Position numbers and translations under genes: made by a program. Under the pieces are notes generated by a model, which did not search any database, was not told the origin of the DNA, and saw only the letters and a list, made by a program, of their open reading frames with translations. A stretch of 64,000 bases of DNA, from NCBI RefSeq assembly GCF_002939305.1, contig NZ_MVDI01000005.1, positions 186,001-250,000 on the forward strand. Reading direction: 5' to 3'. Source of the stretch: Chroococcidiopsis sp. TS-821. Its GTDB lineage: Bacteria; Cyanobacteriota; Cyanobacteriia; Cyanobacteriales; Chroococcidiopsidaceae. Shown here one piece after another: positions 8,289 to 17,537 of the stretch (its first letter is position 1; every line of letters starts with the position of its first letter).

Positions 8289-9206
8289 ATGAATTTATTG
8301 AATCGATTTCGAGGATGTTTATTAGGATTAGCTGTGGGTGATGCTGTAGGCACAACGGTTGAATTTCAACCTCGCGGCTCATTTTCACCTATGACTGATA
8401 TGGTAGGTGGCGGTCCGTTTGAGCTTCTTCCAGGTCAATGGACTGATGATACGTCGATGGCGTTGTGTCTAGCTACTAGCTTAGTTGAGGTGGGTAGATT
8501 TGATGCTGTCGATCAGATGAATCGTTACTGTGAGTGGCATGAGCGCGGTTATCTCAGCAGTACAGGAGAATGTTTTGATATCGGCAACACCGTAAGTCAA
8601 GCATTATACCAGTACAAAAAATCAGGCAACCCATTCAGCGGTTCTACGCATCCGAGGTCTGCGGGTAACGGTTGTTTGATGCGGCTAGCACCAGTACCGA
8701 TGTTTTACTTTCCAAATCGCGATCGCATTCTTCACTTTTGCGGTGAGAGTTCCCGAACAACGCATGGTGCAGCAGAATGTATTGACGCTAGCCGTCTGTT
8801 AGGACATATTTTGTGGCGTACCTTCTCAGGAGCTAGCAAAACAGAGATTTTGTTTGAGAATAGGCTAAAAGTCGCGTCTCAATCAATTCAGACTATTATT
8901 AATGGGGAATACCGAACTAAGACTATCGATGCTGTACGCGGTACTGGATACGTAGTTGAAAGTTTAGAAGCCGCACTATGGTGCTTTTGGCAAACTGATA
9001 CTTTTGAACAAGCAATTCTTACCGCAGCTAACCTAGGTGACGACGCGGACACAACTGCCGCAATTTGCGGTCAAGTCGCTGGAGCGTATTATGGAGAATC
9101 GGGCATCCCTACTCACTGGCTAAACCAACTAACAATGCGAAAAGAAATTGCTAAACTTGCCGAGCAACTATGTACTGTACAAATTAATGAAGATTGTTTT
9201 AGCTAA
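8289..9206 (+). CDS. ADP-ribosylglycohydrolase family protein (DraG-like)
   Basis: The DraG/ARH fold is visible from its metal-binding motifs: GLAVGDAVG and WTDDTSMAL (residues about 13-21 and 55-63) and the C-terminal GDDADTTAAICGQVAGAYYG (about 253-272), which together coordinate two Mg2+ or Mn2+ ions. Members remove ADP-ribose from proteins or hydrolyse ADP-ribose derivatives. Length (305) is normal and the start ATG 8289 is unambiguous. There is no nitrogenase or DraT gene nearby, so a role in nitrogenase control is not suggested; substrate unknown. Confidence 0.85.
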   Translation: MNLLNRFRGCLLGLAVGDAVGTTVEFQPRGSFSPMTDMVGGGPFELLPGQWTDDTSMALCLATSLVEVGRFDAVDQMNRYCEWHERGYLSSTGECFDIGNTVSQALYQYKKSGNPFSGSTHPRSAGNGCLMRLAPVPMFYFPNRDRILHFCGESSRTTHGAAECIDASRLLGHILWRTFSGASKTEILFENRLKVASQSIQTIINGEYRTKTIDAVRGTGYVVESLEAALWCFWQTDTFEQAILTAANLGDDADTTAAICGQVAGAYYGESGIPTHWLNQLTMRKEIAKLAEQLCTVQINEDCFS

Positions 9207-9363
9207 AGCGAGGACGTGCCGAGATGCGTACGCAATAGTGCAAAATGCTGCGGGAATTTCATAGAGAATGTATATTTTTGAACAGCTACTGATTTTACCA
9301 CCCACAATAAATTCTGGTTTTGTTGTTGGATTGCGCTTAAACTGCCATTATTAATTATCTCGA

Positions 9364-9411
9364 GCGACGATCCGCTTTTGATACTCCTTTGGTGACAAGA
9401 TCTAAAGTACT
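9364..9411 (-). pseudogene. Fragment duplicating the 3' end of def (peptide deformylase)
   Basis: These 48 bases match 11486-11535, the last codons of the intact def gene 2.1 kb away, at nearly every position except a 2-base net deletion and a few substitutions. In the def frame the fragment would read STLDLVT and then shift out of phase. No further def sequence is recognisable on either side. It is either the last trace of a second def gene or a partial duplication. Confidence 0.65.
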
Positions 9412-9588
9412 TAAGCTTGCAGCCTTGCGATGGCTCAACTGAAGCGTCAGCAGCATAATGGTTATATTGTACTAATTTCCTAAATGCTAGCTACAAATCA
9501 ATCTCCGCGTCTTTGCGTCAGCCATCTGTAGCAATCTTAAAGTGAATTGGTATGAGCCTGATGTGCTCACTTGATGACTCTACTGCTT

Positions 9589-10146
9589 CTAGAATTGCTT
9601 AATCGCATCGGCAAATAAAATAATGGCAGCTTGTAGTTCACCTGAGATTGCTGGGTCAGCCACAATTCCAGCTACATCCAAGTTTTTACCCAGTAGAGAA
9701 ACGGTGATGGAAGCTTCAGGAACAATTCGTCCTGCCATCGTGGTTACAATCTCGGTCAGTGCGGCTTGGGCGTGAATAGCTCGCGGTGATGCGTTAAACA
9801 ATGCAATCGGCTTCCTGACAAACTCTTCGCTGCTCACTAACCAATCGAGCGCATTCTTCAACACACTTGGTACACCATGCGCGTACTCTGGAGTTGAAAT
9901 AACCAAACCATCTGACCATTCTTGCGCCCGCAAATCTGTCACTGATGGCGGCTTTGTTGACTCAAGGTCAGCATTGAAATGCGGCAAATCACCGAGTCTA
10001 CAGTACAGTTTCATCTCAACGTTTTTAGATAATACTGCGATCGCCGCCTGAAGTAGAGCAGTATTAGATCAAGCCTGACGCAGGCTGCCTAAGAGCGCAA
10101 GGATATGTATAGTTTGAGATTGGCTTTTGATGTCTGCAAAAGTCAC
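9589..10146 (-). pseudogene. NADPH-dependent FMN reductase interrupted by a nonsense codon
   Basis: The open part from ATG 10014 lacks the flavin-phosphate loop, yet translation upstream in the same frame continues the family perfectly: ILALLGSLRQA, stop, SNTALLQAA, then KLYCRLGDLPHFN. The stop is TGA at 10071-10069. Without it the gene would run from GTG 10146 and give about 185 residues, the usual length. The downstream part keeps the SGLVISTPEYAHGVPSVLKN-like active-site region. The family signature SGSLR reads LGSLR here. Either a genuine nonsense mutation or a sequencing error; a truncated product from ATG 10014 would not bind FMN normally. Confidence 0.75.
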
Positions 10147-10426
10147 TGTTGTTTCTAATCTGTTCCTATCTGTAAGCACCTTAACCCTAATAAATTCACG
10201 ATGATTTCTCAACTTCATCTTGTTAAACTAAAACGCAACAAACTCGCTGAATTCCATCTGCAATCAAGCAACGAACACGCGTTCAGACCACACCCTAACG
10301 ACTAGAACGAAGTCAAGCTGACGGTGAAGTTAAGCGGTAGCAGATTATCTCTAACGCTAGACGCAATGACTCTCAACTATCCGCTCTATCGGTTGTTATG
10401 CGGTCTCAACTAAAGGTTTATGTAAA

Positions 10427-10810
10427 CTATGTTTGGTAGGAGATGAACTCCAAAAGAGAGCCATCCGGATCTTGAAAATAGGCGCTCATCCCCAGTCCCT
10501 TCTTGCCACATCGCTGGACTGGTTCAAGTTCAACTTCTACTCCATGTCTTTTTAGGTGCTTCTGCGCCTCGCTAATCGTACCAGGATAAATAAAATGAAG
10601 ATCGCTTCCTCCAGGCTGCACGGGAAGCTGTGCAACTGGCGTTCCTTGCACACCAGGGCCATGTAAGTTGAGTTGAGTCTCTCCAAAGCGGTATGACCAT
10701 CCAGAACCAACAGGGACAAGTTCAGCACCCAGTACGGCATGATAAAAAGTATTTGAACGTTCCCAGTCAGACACATGAATTACACAATGATCGAGCTTAA
10801 TGTTTGGCAT
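10427..10810 (-). CDS. VOC-superfamily (glyoxalase/dioxygenase fold) protein
   Basis: 127 residues comprising one pair of betaalphabetabetabeta modules. The opening LDHCVIHVSDWERSNTFYHAVLG and the closing YFQDPDGSLLEFISY are the standard VOC motifs; His 8 and the terminal Glu are in metal-ligand positions. Such proteins are lyases, dioxygenases or antibiotic-binding proteins, and the substrate is not predictable. It begins at ATG 10810, two bases after the toxin gene stop at 10813, so it is probably translated from the same message as the toxin-antitoxin pair. The odd partnership suggests a mobile or cassette origin. Confidence 0.8.
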   Translation of the reverse strand: MPNIKLDHCVIHVSDWERSNTFYHAVLGAELVPVGSGWSYRFGETQLNLHGPGVQGTPVAQLPVQPGGSDLHFIYPGTISEAQKHLKRHGVEVELEPVQRCGKKGLGMSAYFQDPDGSLLEFISYQT

Positions 10811-10812
10811 GG

Positions 10813-11154
10813 CTACTCTTTGTCTTCTTCAAGATTTTCTTCAAACCCCAACCAGAATCGCACTGTATCTTCAACTTTTACCATTTGCTCAGGCGTCAGA
10901 CGTCCTAATTTGCGTAGCAGCTTTGCATGAGGAATTGTAATGATGTTTTGTACGTCAAAGACTCCTTCTCGAAGGAACTGAGCTTTGATTTGCACCTCAA
11001 ACCGCGAACCACGTGGACTTGTTGTATGTGGAATTAGAGTTGCTAATGCACGGTCTTGATTAAGAGCAGGAATACTAATTACCAAACATGGTCTGACTTT
11101 TGCTACATAACCTAGGTCAACTAGCCAAACTTCGCGACGCTCAGGACTACTCAT
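10813..11154 (-). CDS. MazF/PemK-family toxin (endoribonuclease)
   Basis: Begins with the family signature RREVWLVDLGYVAKVRPCLVIS (residues about 6-27), where the Arg-Pro step and following strand form the SH3-like barrel core, and continues with ATLIPHTTSPRGSRFEV. MazF toxins cut mRNA at short motifs when the antitoxin is lost. The antitoxin gene overlaps its start by 8 bases, the usual translational coupling. The C-terminus (EENLEEDKE) is unusually acidic. Length 113 matches the family. Confidence 0.85.
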   Translation of the reverse strand: MSSPERREVWLVDLGYVAKVRPCLVISIPALNQDRALATLIPHTTSPRGSRFEVQIKAQFLREGVFDVQNIITIPHAKLLRKLGRLTPEQMVKVEDTVRFWLGFEENLEEDKE

Positions 11155-11338
11155 CTATGTTTTCCTGCTCATCCAACTCTAGAAAAAGCCCTTCAGCATT
11201 CTGGACTAAATCTTCATCAGATAAGGGCGGAAAATCGAAATCAACCGTCCGCTTTAGAATCTCCGATACAAGCTCTAACCGTTCTGAGTTTGTCAAGCGA
11301 TCAAAGGCATCTAAAAGTTCTTGTACTGAAGCAGTCAT
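11147..11338 (-). CDS. Antitoxin partner of the MazF-type toxin
   Basis: A 63-residue acidic protein starting MTASVQELLDAFDRLTNSERLEL, a helical N-terminus resembling the addiction-module antitoxins that pair with PemK-type toxins in cyanobacteria. The C-terminal half (PPLSDEDLVQNAEGLFLELDEQE) is the likely toxin-binding tail. It precedes and overlaps the toxin. An interrupted palindrome lies 18 bp upstream of its ATG, consistent with autorepression. No AbrB or RHH motif is obvious, so the DNA-binding type is unresolved. Confidence 0.7.
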   Translation of the reverse strand: MTASVQELLDAFDRLTNSERLELVSEILKRTVDFDFPPLSDEDLVQNAEGLFLELDEQENIDE

Positions 11339-11355
11339 AGCTGTTTACCTATATA

Positions 11356-11386
11356 ATGTTAATAACATATATAATGTTATTAACAT
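11356..11386. promoter_or_regulatory. Inverted-repeat operator of the toxin-antitoxin operon
   Basis: ATGTTAATAACAT at 11356-11368 and ATGTTATTAACAT at 11374-11386 are reverse complements of each other, separated by five A/T bases. The element lies immediately upstream of the antitoxin ATG (11338), where TA complexes bind their own promoter. The repeat is seen; the regulatory role is inferred. Confidence 0.6.
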
Positions 11387-11475
11387 AAATATAGACTTGG
11401 CAGGACTCTCAGCTATTGTTTGACAACGACAATAAATTTTAGATATATATTTGAAACTCGCCTAAACTTCCATCA

Positions 11476-12009
11476 CTATCCCGCAGCGACGATCCGCTTT
11501 TGATACTCTTGTTCAGTGACAAGATCTAAAGTACTCTCGATACGATCTAAAAACACAATGCCATCGAGGTGATCCAGTTCGTGTTGAAAAATGCGGGCAA
11601 CAAAATCTGTTAACTCTTGCTTTTGTTGCTTACCGTGGCGATCGCTATACTCCACCTCAATAATTTGATATCGCGGTACTAACCCCCGAATACCTGGAAT
11701 ACTCAAACAACCTTCCCAGTCTTTGACGACTTCCGTCGAGTGCGCTAAGATTTTGGGATTGATCATCGCAGTTGGTTCCATTGTTGGAGCATGAGGATAC
11801 CGAGGATTCGGGCGAGAAGCAACAATGAATAAGCGACACGCTTCGGCGACTTGTGGCGCAGCTATTCCTACACCGTTTGCTTGCCCAACAGTTGCGATTA
11901 AATCATCCACTAGATTTTGGATATGTTGCTCTTGAATATTCTCAACATATTGAGCTTGGGTGCGGAGTATAGGATGACCGAGTTGTACTATTTCTAAAAC
12001 TTCTCCCAT
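11476..12009 (-). CDS. def: Peptide deformylase
   Basis: All three deformylase motifs are present in order: GVGIAAPQVA (about residues 47-56), EGCLSIPGIRG (about 98-108, the Cys metal ligand) and FQHELDHLDGIVFLDR (about 141-156, two His ligands and the catalytic Glu). It removes the formyl group from nascent proteins using Fe2+ or Zn2+. Start ATG 12009, length 177, both usual. Monocistronic on the minus strand. Its last 50 bases are duplicated at 9364-9411. Confidence 0.95.
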   Translation of the reverse strand: MGEVLEIVQLGHPILRTQAQYVENIQEQHIQNLVDDLIATVGQANGVGIAAPQVAEACRLFIVASRPNPRYPHAPTMEPTAMINPKILAHSTEVVKDWEGCLSIPGIRGLVPRYQIIEVEYSDRHGKQQKQELTDFVARIFQHELDHLDGIVFLDRIESTLDLVTEQEYQKRIVAAG

Positions 12010-12128
12010 ATGTAATGATGCCTCGTCCCAGGTTAATTACCAACAATGTAGAGTAACTAGTACGACAAAATAATTACCAGTTACCCATTGCCAATTCCTT
12101 AGTGTAGTTATATTAGAGAGGATATAAA

Positions 12129-13424
12129 TTAACCTTCACTTTGTACAGGAAGATTTTCCAGCCGCACTGCTACTTGCTGAGATTGCCCATTGCGTTGAAC
12201 GCCAATTTGCATTTGACTACCAACCTGACTACCCGCAACTAAGCGTTGTACTTCCTCGGTTGTTGTGACAGGTTGATTGTTAATTGTTTGGATGACGTCA
12301 CCAGCGCGCAATCCAGCCCGTGCAGCAGGAGAATTAGGAACAACACGAATAATCAAAATTCCTTGTTCTGCGGTTACGTTAATCTCGCCACCCGATTCAA
12401 TTTCAAGTTGCTGCCTTACTTCTGGTGACAGTGTTACCATTTGTACGCCTAAATAAGCATGTTGTACTTCGCCAGTCGCAATCAGTTGTTGAGAAATATT
12501 TCGTACGGTATTGATGGGAATCGCAAATCCTAACCCTTGCGCGCCGCTGATAATTGCTGTATTCATACCAATAACTTCACCACGCGCATTGAGCAAAGGA
12601 CCGCCTGAGTTACCTGGATTAATTGCTGCATCGGTTTGAATCAAATCGACACGTTTATCCGAAACACCGATGTCACTCGTAGAGCGTTCAGTAGAACTAA
12701 TAATCCCTGCTGTTACTGTATTGTCTAGCCCCAACGGATTACCAATCGCAATTACCCATTCGCCTGGTTGTAGTAGTTCTGAATTACCAATAGGAACAAT
12801 AGGTAAGTTGCTGGCTTGAACTTGAATCACCGCCACATCTGTTACTAAATCTTGTCCTACGACTTCACCTTCAAACGTACGACCATCTTTGAGCGTGACA
12901 CTAACGCGATCGGCACCATCAACAACGTGCGCATTTGTCAAAATTTGACCTGATTCACTAATAATAAATCCTGACCCTGTACCGCGTACAACTCGCTGTC
13001 TCGGTTGCGCTGGATTCGGTTGAATTCCAAAGAATCTGCGTAAAATTGGGTCATCAAATTCTGCGGGTAGCTGTCGCGAGACTGTTCTTGCGGCATTAAT
13101 TCGCACCACCGCAGGACCTACCTTTTGGACGGCTGCGACAACAAAATTTGGATCTGTTGGGGCGATCGCAGTTGTTATGTTTGCCGCAGGTTGCTGTGGA
13201 GTTGGTTGTGCGTTCGATTGTTCGGTCTGCGTGATATTTCCAGGTCGCGCACACCCACTTAGACTTGCTAATCCGATTCCCGCGAGTAATGTTAAAAAAT
13301 AACCGATGTTTTGCTGCTGCCGTCGTCCTAATATATTACGTTTTCTATAGGACGTCTTACGATAATCGGAGCTTGTGTGAATATTTGTAGCTTCTGGTTC
13401 GGTATCGCGGCGGATTGTGCTCAT
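12129..13424 (-). CDS. Deg/HtrA-family periplasmic serine protease (HhoA/HhoB/HtrA type)
   Basis: Trypsin-like protease with the catalytic triad in [20 protein letters not shown] and [12 protein letters not shown], followed by one PDZ domain (residues about 310-420, [22 protein letters not shown]). The N-terminus has a basic cytosolic stretch, a hydrophobic segment ([18 protein letters not shown]) and a possible lipobox at LSGC, so the enzyme should sit in the periplasm or be lipid-anchored. It degrades or refolds damaged envelope proteins. ATG 13424 is preferred; a TTG seven codons upstream also opens the frame. Which of the three cyanobacterial Deg paralogues it is cannot be settled by eye. 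Divergent from dnaA. Confidence 0.9.
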   Translation of the reverse strand: MSTIRRDTEPEATNIHTSSDYRKTSYRKRNILGRRQQQNIGYFLTLLAGIGLASLSGCARPGNITQTEQSNAQPTPQQPAANITTAIAPTDPNFVVAAVQKVGPAVVRINAARTVSRQLPAEFDDPILRRFFGIQPNPAQPRQRVVRGTGSGFIISESGQILTNAHVVDGADRVSVTLKDGRTFEGEVVGQDLVTDVAVIQVQASNLPIVPIGNSELLQPGEWVIAIGNPLGLDNTVTAGIISSTERSTSDIGVSDKRVDLIQTDAAINPGNSGGPLLNARGEVIGMNTAIISGAQGLGFAIPINTVRNISQQLIATGEVQHAYLGVQMVTLSPEVRQQLEIESGGEINVTAEQGILIIRVVPNSPAARAGLRAGDVIQTINNQPVTTTEEVQRLVAGSQVGSQMQIGVQRNGQSQQVAVRLENLPVQSEG

Positions 13425-13723
13425 TTGTTTTTGTGGTTTTCTCAAATATCAGCTTTTAGGAGTACCTTGCGGTGGAATTGTTAATATCTCAATATATTTA
13501 GTGTAGAAAACTAAGAAACAGCTAGCGCAGCTTGAGCAAAACATTTTACCTGTGTATCGTAAGTTTATAGTTAGTTTTAGCTAGTGCAAAGCGCTACGAT
13601 ATTCTTGAATAGCTATATGGCTAATCATACAAGCTACCGAAGATAGTTGCCAAGCTCGGTAGAGTAGATGCTAAATTGGTTGCCTATATGCGTTTTTTTT
13701 GCGAGCGGTAGAGGTGGTAAACA

Positions 13724-15094
13724 GTGGAACTTTCGCTGGAAAGTCTGTGGAGTCAGGTACTAGAGCGGCTACAGGAAAAGTTAACTCGCCCCACCTTCGA
13801 GACTTGGATCAAAACGGCTAGCGCGCAGCAACTCGAAAATAATTGCTTGGTTATTTGTACTCCCAACCCATTTGCGCGTAATTGGTTACAAAAGTATTAC
13901 ATCAAAACAATTGTCGATGTCGTTGCGGAAATTCTCGGTCATCCTGTCGAGGTTCAGATCACTGTAACTAAGGAAAATGGCGTAACTTCTGTAAGTGAAC
14001 CCGAAGTCGCTTGGCCAGCACCGATTGAACCAAGTGTACCGCTGCTCAACAATCGACCTAAACCAATCGAATTAAATCCTAAATATGTCTTTTCTCGCTT
14101 TGTCGTCGGTGCCAATAGTCGCATGGCACACGCTGCAGCTTTAGCTGTGGCTGAATCACCAGGGCGCGAATTCAATCCATTATTTTTGTGCGGTGGTGTT
14201 GGATTAGGAAAAACGCATTTGATGCAGGCGATCGGGCATTATCGGCTAGAAATTTCTCCTAATTCCCGGATTTTTTACGTCTCTACCGAGCAATTTACAA
14301 ACGATCTCATCGCCTCAATTCGCAAAGATAGCATGCAAAGCTTTCGCGAACATTATCGCGCCGCAGATGTCTTGTTAGTCGATGATATTCAGTTTATTGA
14401 AGGAAAAGAGTACACGCAAGAAGAATTTTTTCATACATTCAACACATTGCACGAAGCTGGTAAACAAGTTGTCTTGGCTTCCGATCGCCCGCCAAACCAA
14501 ATTCCGCGTTTACAAGAAAGACTGTGTTCGCGCTTCTCGATGGGCTTAATAGCGGATATTCAACCACCAGACTTAGAAACCCGAATGGCAATTTTGCAAA
14601 AGAAAGCTGAGTACGAAAATATGCGCTTACCAAGAGAGGTGATTGAGTACATTGCTTTTAACTATAAGTCCAATATTCGGGAACTAGAGGGAGCTTTAAT
14701 TCGGGCAGTTGCCTATATCTCGATTTCTGGATTATCGATGAATGTCGAAAACATTGCTCCAGTACTTAATCCACCCGTAGAAAAAGTAGAAGCTTTTCCC
14801 GATGCTGTACTTATGGTTGTGGCAGATGAGTTTGATGTTTCTGTCGAAGACCTTAAAGGTAACTCGCGCCGCCGCGAAATTAGCTGGGCGCGTCAGATTG
14901 GTATGTATTTGATGCGACAACACACTGATTTGAGTTTACCAAGAATTGGTGAAGAATTCGGCGGTAAAGATCATACAACCGTGCTCTATAGCTGTGACAA
15001 AATCGCGCAGCTACGCGAAAGTGATACAAATTTGGCTCAAACACTGAGACAGTTGAGCGATCGCATTAACCTCGCCAGTCGTCATTCTTCTTAA
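13724..15094 (+). CDS. dnaA: Chromosomal replication initiator protein DnaA
   Basis: Complete DnaA of 456 residues: domain I (1-75), short linker (about 85-115), AAA+ domain with Walker [11 protein letters not shown] near residue 157 and Walker B LLVDDIQF near 217, and C-terminal helix-turn-helix with the DnaA signature [15 protein letters not shown]. The start is GTG 13724, with GAGG at 13711 as ribosome site. The 280-bp upstream spacer shows only one near-match to a DnaA box (TTTTCTACA, read on the minus strand near 13502), so there is no visible origin, as is common where dnaA is not next to oriC in cyanobacteria. Confidence 0.97.
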   Translation: MELSLESLWSQVLERLQEKLTRPTFETWIKTASAQQLENNCLVICTPNPFARNWLQKYYIKTIVDVVAEILGHPVEVQITVTKENGVTSVSEPEVAWPAPIEPSVPLLNNRPKPIELNPKYVFSRFVVGANSRMAHAAALAVAESPGREFNPLFLCGGVGLGKTHLMQAIGHYRLEISPNSRIFYVSTEQFTNDLIASIRKDSMQSFREHYRAADVLLVDDIQFIEGKEYTQEEFFHTFNTLHEAGKQVVLASDRPPNQIPRLQERLCSRFSMGLIADIQPPDLETRMAILQKKAEYENMRLPREVIEYIAFNYKSNIRELEGALIRAVAYISISGLSMNVENIAPVLNPPVEKVEAFPDAVLMVVADEFDVSVEDLKGNSRRREISWARQIGMYLMRQHTDLSLPRIGEEFGGKDHTTVLYSCDKIAQLRESDTNLAQTLRQLSDRINLASRHSS

Positions 15095-15203
15095 GTTATT
15101 AATATAAATAACTCTAATTTTTCATTCCTGGATCCCGATCCCCGATCGCTGACTCGTTCTTAAACAGGTATAATTTCTCAGTAACTCCGACACTGCTAAC
15201 AGC

Positions 15204-15686
15204 GTGATTGCTATTTATCCTGGAAGCTTTGACCCAATTACTTTGGGACACCTTGATATTATTGAGCGTGGCTGTCGCCTCTTTGAGCGCGTCATTGTCG
15301 CTGTGTTACGTAACCCGAATAAAACACCATTGTTTTCAGTACAACAACGGTTGGAGCAGATCCGGATCTCAACATCCCATTTGGCGAATGTAGAAATAGA
15401 TAGCTTCGACGGCTTGACAGTAAAGTACGCCCAAATGCGACAAGCACAAGTTCTTTTGCGGGGTTTACGCGCAATTTCTGACTTTGAAGCGGAACTACAA
15501 ATGGCGCACACGAATAAAACACTTGCTGCGCATATCGAGACAGTCTTTTTGGCAACTTCTAATGAGCATAGTTTCTTAAGTAGTAGTGTGGTTAAAGAGA
15601 TTGCCAAATTCGGCGGTTCCGTCGATCATCTTGTTCCTCAGCACGTTGCCCTAGATATCTACCGATGTCACACCAAGAGCCCCTAA
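15204..15686 (+). CDS. coaD: Phosphopantetheine adenylyltransferase
   Basis: Starts [22 protein letters not shown], the nucleotidyltransferase T/HXGH motif (TLGH) that binds ATP, followed by [16 protein letters not shown] and the SSSVVKEIA motif near residue 128. It makes dephospho-CoA from phosphopantetheine in CoA synthesis. Length 160 is standard; the start is GTG 15204. The 3' end overlaps the next gene by 22 bases in another frame, indicating translational coupling. Confidence 0.95.
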   Translation: MIAIYPGSFDPITLGHLDIIERGCRLFERVIVAVLRNPNKTPLFSVQQRLEQIRISTSHLANVEIDSFDGLTVKYAQMRQAQVLLRGLRAISDFEAELQMAHTNKTLAAHIETVFLATSNEHSFLSSSVVKEIAKFGGSVDHLVPQHVALDIYRCHTKSP

Positions 15687-16312
15687 AAATCGATCCTGAA
15701 CAGATTCCTCAGGAAACCAGAAATACAGATATCCAGGAGGCGTTGAACCGACTGGAAGAAATTATTCTTGCCAGTCCTCGCATTCCGCTAACGCGCAAAA
15801 CTTTAATTGACGAGGAAGTCCTGCTCGATCAACTCGATCGCATTCGCTTTAGTCTACCGACGGCATTTCAAGAAGCACAAGCAATTATCGAGCAAAAGAA
15901 AGAAATTTTGTTACAAGGAGAACAACACGCCCAAGAAATTATTCAAGCTGCAGAAGCTAAAGCAGCACAACTACTCAGTGAAACAACGATAGTGCGCCAA
16001 GCCGAAGCTGCTGCACAAGAAATTCGCCAGCAGGTTGAGCAAGATTGCATCGCTATTCAGCAACAAGTGCAAGCGGAAATCGATCAAATGCGCCATCAGG
16101 CTCAAGAGGAATTGTTACAAATTCGCGCCTCGGCGATCGCCGAAGCTGAAGACATTCAAAATGGCGCAGACGAGTATGCTGATAGCGTTCTTCGAAGTAT
16201 TGAGCAGCAACTTAACGATATGTTGCGTATTATTCGCAATGGCAGACAACAACTACAATCCCCAGGAAAAGCAATAGGAATACGCGATGAGGGACGAGCA
16301 ATTAAAGAGTAA
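15665..16312 (+). CDS. Coiled-coil protein coupled to coaD (DivIVA/ATP-synthase-b-like), function unknown
   Basis: After a 45-residue polar head the protein is one long coiled coil (about residues 70-195), rich in Ala, Gln and Glu with heptad spacing, giving superficial similarity to DivIVA and to ATP synthase subunit b. There is no membrane anchor, so it is not subunit b. The ATG lies 22 bases inside coaD, and this pairing is seen in other cyanobacteria. A structural or scaffold role is plausible but unproven. Confidence 0.75.
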   Translation: MSHQEPLKIDPEQIPQETRNTDIQEALNRLEEIILASPRIPLTRKTLIDEEVLLDQLDRIRFSLPTAFQEAQAIIEQKKEILLQGEQHAQEIIQAAEAKAAQLLSETTIVRQAEAAAQEIRQQVEQDCIAIQQQVQAEIDQMRHQAQEELLQIRASAIAEAEDIQNGADEYADSVLRSIEQQLNDMLRIIRNGRQQLQSPGKAIGIRDEGRAIKE

Positions 16313-16663
16313 TTTTAAGTATTATTACTTATTTGGTCGTAGGTAACTGGTCATTGGCGATCGGCAAGAATACCGCTCAACTTCCTATTACCAATTACCG
16401 CCCATAACAATAGGAGTCTTTAATCCTGTTCATTTAAGTAAGAAGCTTTGTTTTCGATACATTTGTTTCATTTAAAATTCTGATAACTAATTTGCATGAC
16501 TATTAAGGTTTTATTTTGCTACAGTCTTAACATAACGAAATAAAACTTTGCCCTGAGGTTGTAATTGTTTGCGTAACTCGCGTTTCGTGTATACTTTTAT
16601 TGCTATTTGGGTAAAGTATCTATAAAGATAGTCAAGAAACGTACACAGGTACGAGAGGCGGTT

Positions 16664-17356
16664 ATGGCTGTCGAATACGCCCAAACTCATGCATCATCGC
16701 AGGCTTTAAAACAGATCTTCCAGAGAGTTAATGCCCAAAGCTGCCCGCGACATTATAATTTTCATCTGCACACGGTTCACTCGGATGGTAAGCTGCAACC
16801 GGAAGAATTGATTCAGCAGGCGATCGCCATTGGTCTGCAAGGTCTAGCAATCACCGATCATCATACGGTTAGTGGTTATCAAGCCGCGCAACGCTACCTC
16901 AATGAACTAGAGTTGAGCAAACCTTATCTAAAATTTACTGTACCGCGCGTTTGGACGGGTGTAGAAATTAATGCCGATCTATTAGGTGTGGACGTTCACA
17001 TCTTAGGATATGCGTTTGACCATCAACATTTCAGCATCGCGCCTTATTTGCAACGAAAAATTACAACTGGAAAAATGTATCAAGCAGATCGGGTGATTGC
17101 GGCAATTCATCAAGCAGGTGGGTTAGCGGTTCTAGCGCATCCCGCACGTTATAAGCGATCGCCGCAAGACTTAATTCCTGCAGCAGCTTCGTTAGGAATT
17201 GATGGCGTCGAAACATTCTACGCCTACGACAATCCTCAGCCGTGGCGTCCTAGCGTGACAGAAACACAACGAGTGCAACAACTGGCAAAGCATCATAATT
17301 TATTAAGTACCTGCGGTACTGATACTCACGGTTTGAGCTTATTAAAGCGTCTCTAA
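16664..17356 (+). CDS. PHP-domain metal-dependent phosphoesterase
   Basis: The PHP motifs are in order: FHLHTVHSDGKL (first metal site, about residues 30-41), ITDHHTVSGY, VEINADLLGVDVHILGY, LAVLAHPARY and the closing CGTDTHG. These bind a trinuclear metal centre in phosphoesterases of nucleotides or small phosphates (TrpH/RNase AM type). ATG 16664 is chosen because AGAGG lies seven bases upstream; the TTG at 16607 would add a tail without a ribosome site. Length (230) suits a stand-alone PHP protein. A hairpin at 17379-17405 ends the transcript. Confidence 0.85.
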   Translation: MAVEYAQTHASSQALKQIFQRVNAQSCPRHYNFHLHTVHSDGKLQPEELIQQAIAIGLQGLAITDHHTVSGYQAAQRYLNELELSKPYLKFTVPRVWTGVEINADLLGVDVHILGYAFDHQHFSIAPYLQRKITTGKMYQADRVIAAIHQAGGLAVLAHPARYKRSPQDLIPAAASLGIDGVETFYAYDNPQPWRPSVTETQRVQQLAKHHNLLSTCGTDTHGLSLLKRL

Positions 17357-17378
17357 AAAGCAGTGGGCAAAACACAAA

Positions 17379-17405
17379 TACCCTGTTCTAATTTAAAACA
17401 GGGTA
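17379..17405. terminator. Bidirectional hairpin between convergent genes
   Basis: TACCCTGTT (17379-17387) pairs perfectly with AACAGGGTA (17397-17405), leaving a 9-base loop. The flanks are A/T-rich but without a long T run, so termination is likely yet not certain. It lies between the PHP gene and the small minus-strand gene at 17442-17537. Confidence 0.55.
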
Positions 17406-17441
17406 GATTAATGAATTATTAAAAAATATTAAATGTGGGAT

Positions 17442-17537
17442 TTAAAATACTGACATAATTGTAATTATGCCAGCACTTGTCAATACAAAAACGAAACCTA
17501 GAGCAATTGATTCGCCTAAGTGCTTGGTGACTTTCAT
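17442..17537 (-). CDS. Small single-span membrane protein (31 aa), candidate
   Basis: Encodes a 31-residue peptide: a charged head (MKVTKHLGESIA) followed by one hydrophobic helix (LGFVFVLTSAGIITIMSVF) and stop. The size and layout resemble the tiny thylakoid subunits of cyanobacterial photosystems, but the sequence matches none that I know. The ribosome site is weak (AAGAAG directly before ATG). It is followed by a hairpin at 17379-17405. Coding status is inferred from the clean one-helix design. Confidence 0.45.
   Translation of the reverse strand: MKVTKHLGESIALGFVFVLTSAGIITIMSVF

Noticed and set aside
13446-13723. Replication origin next to dnaA
   Set aside because: Only one near-match to a DnaA box was found, with no cluster or AT-rich unwinding element.
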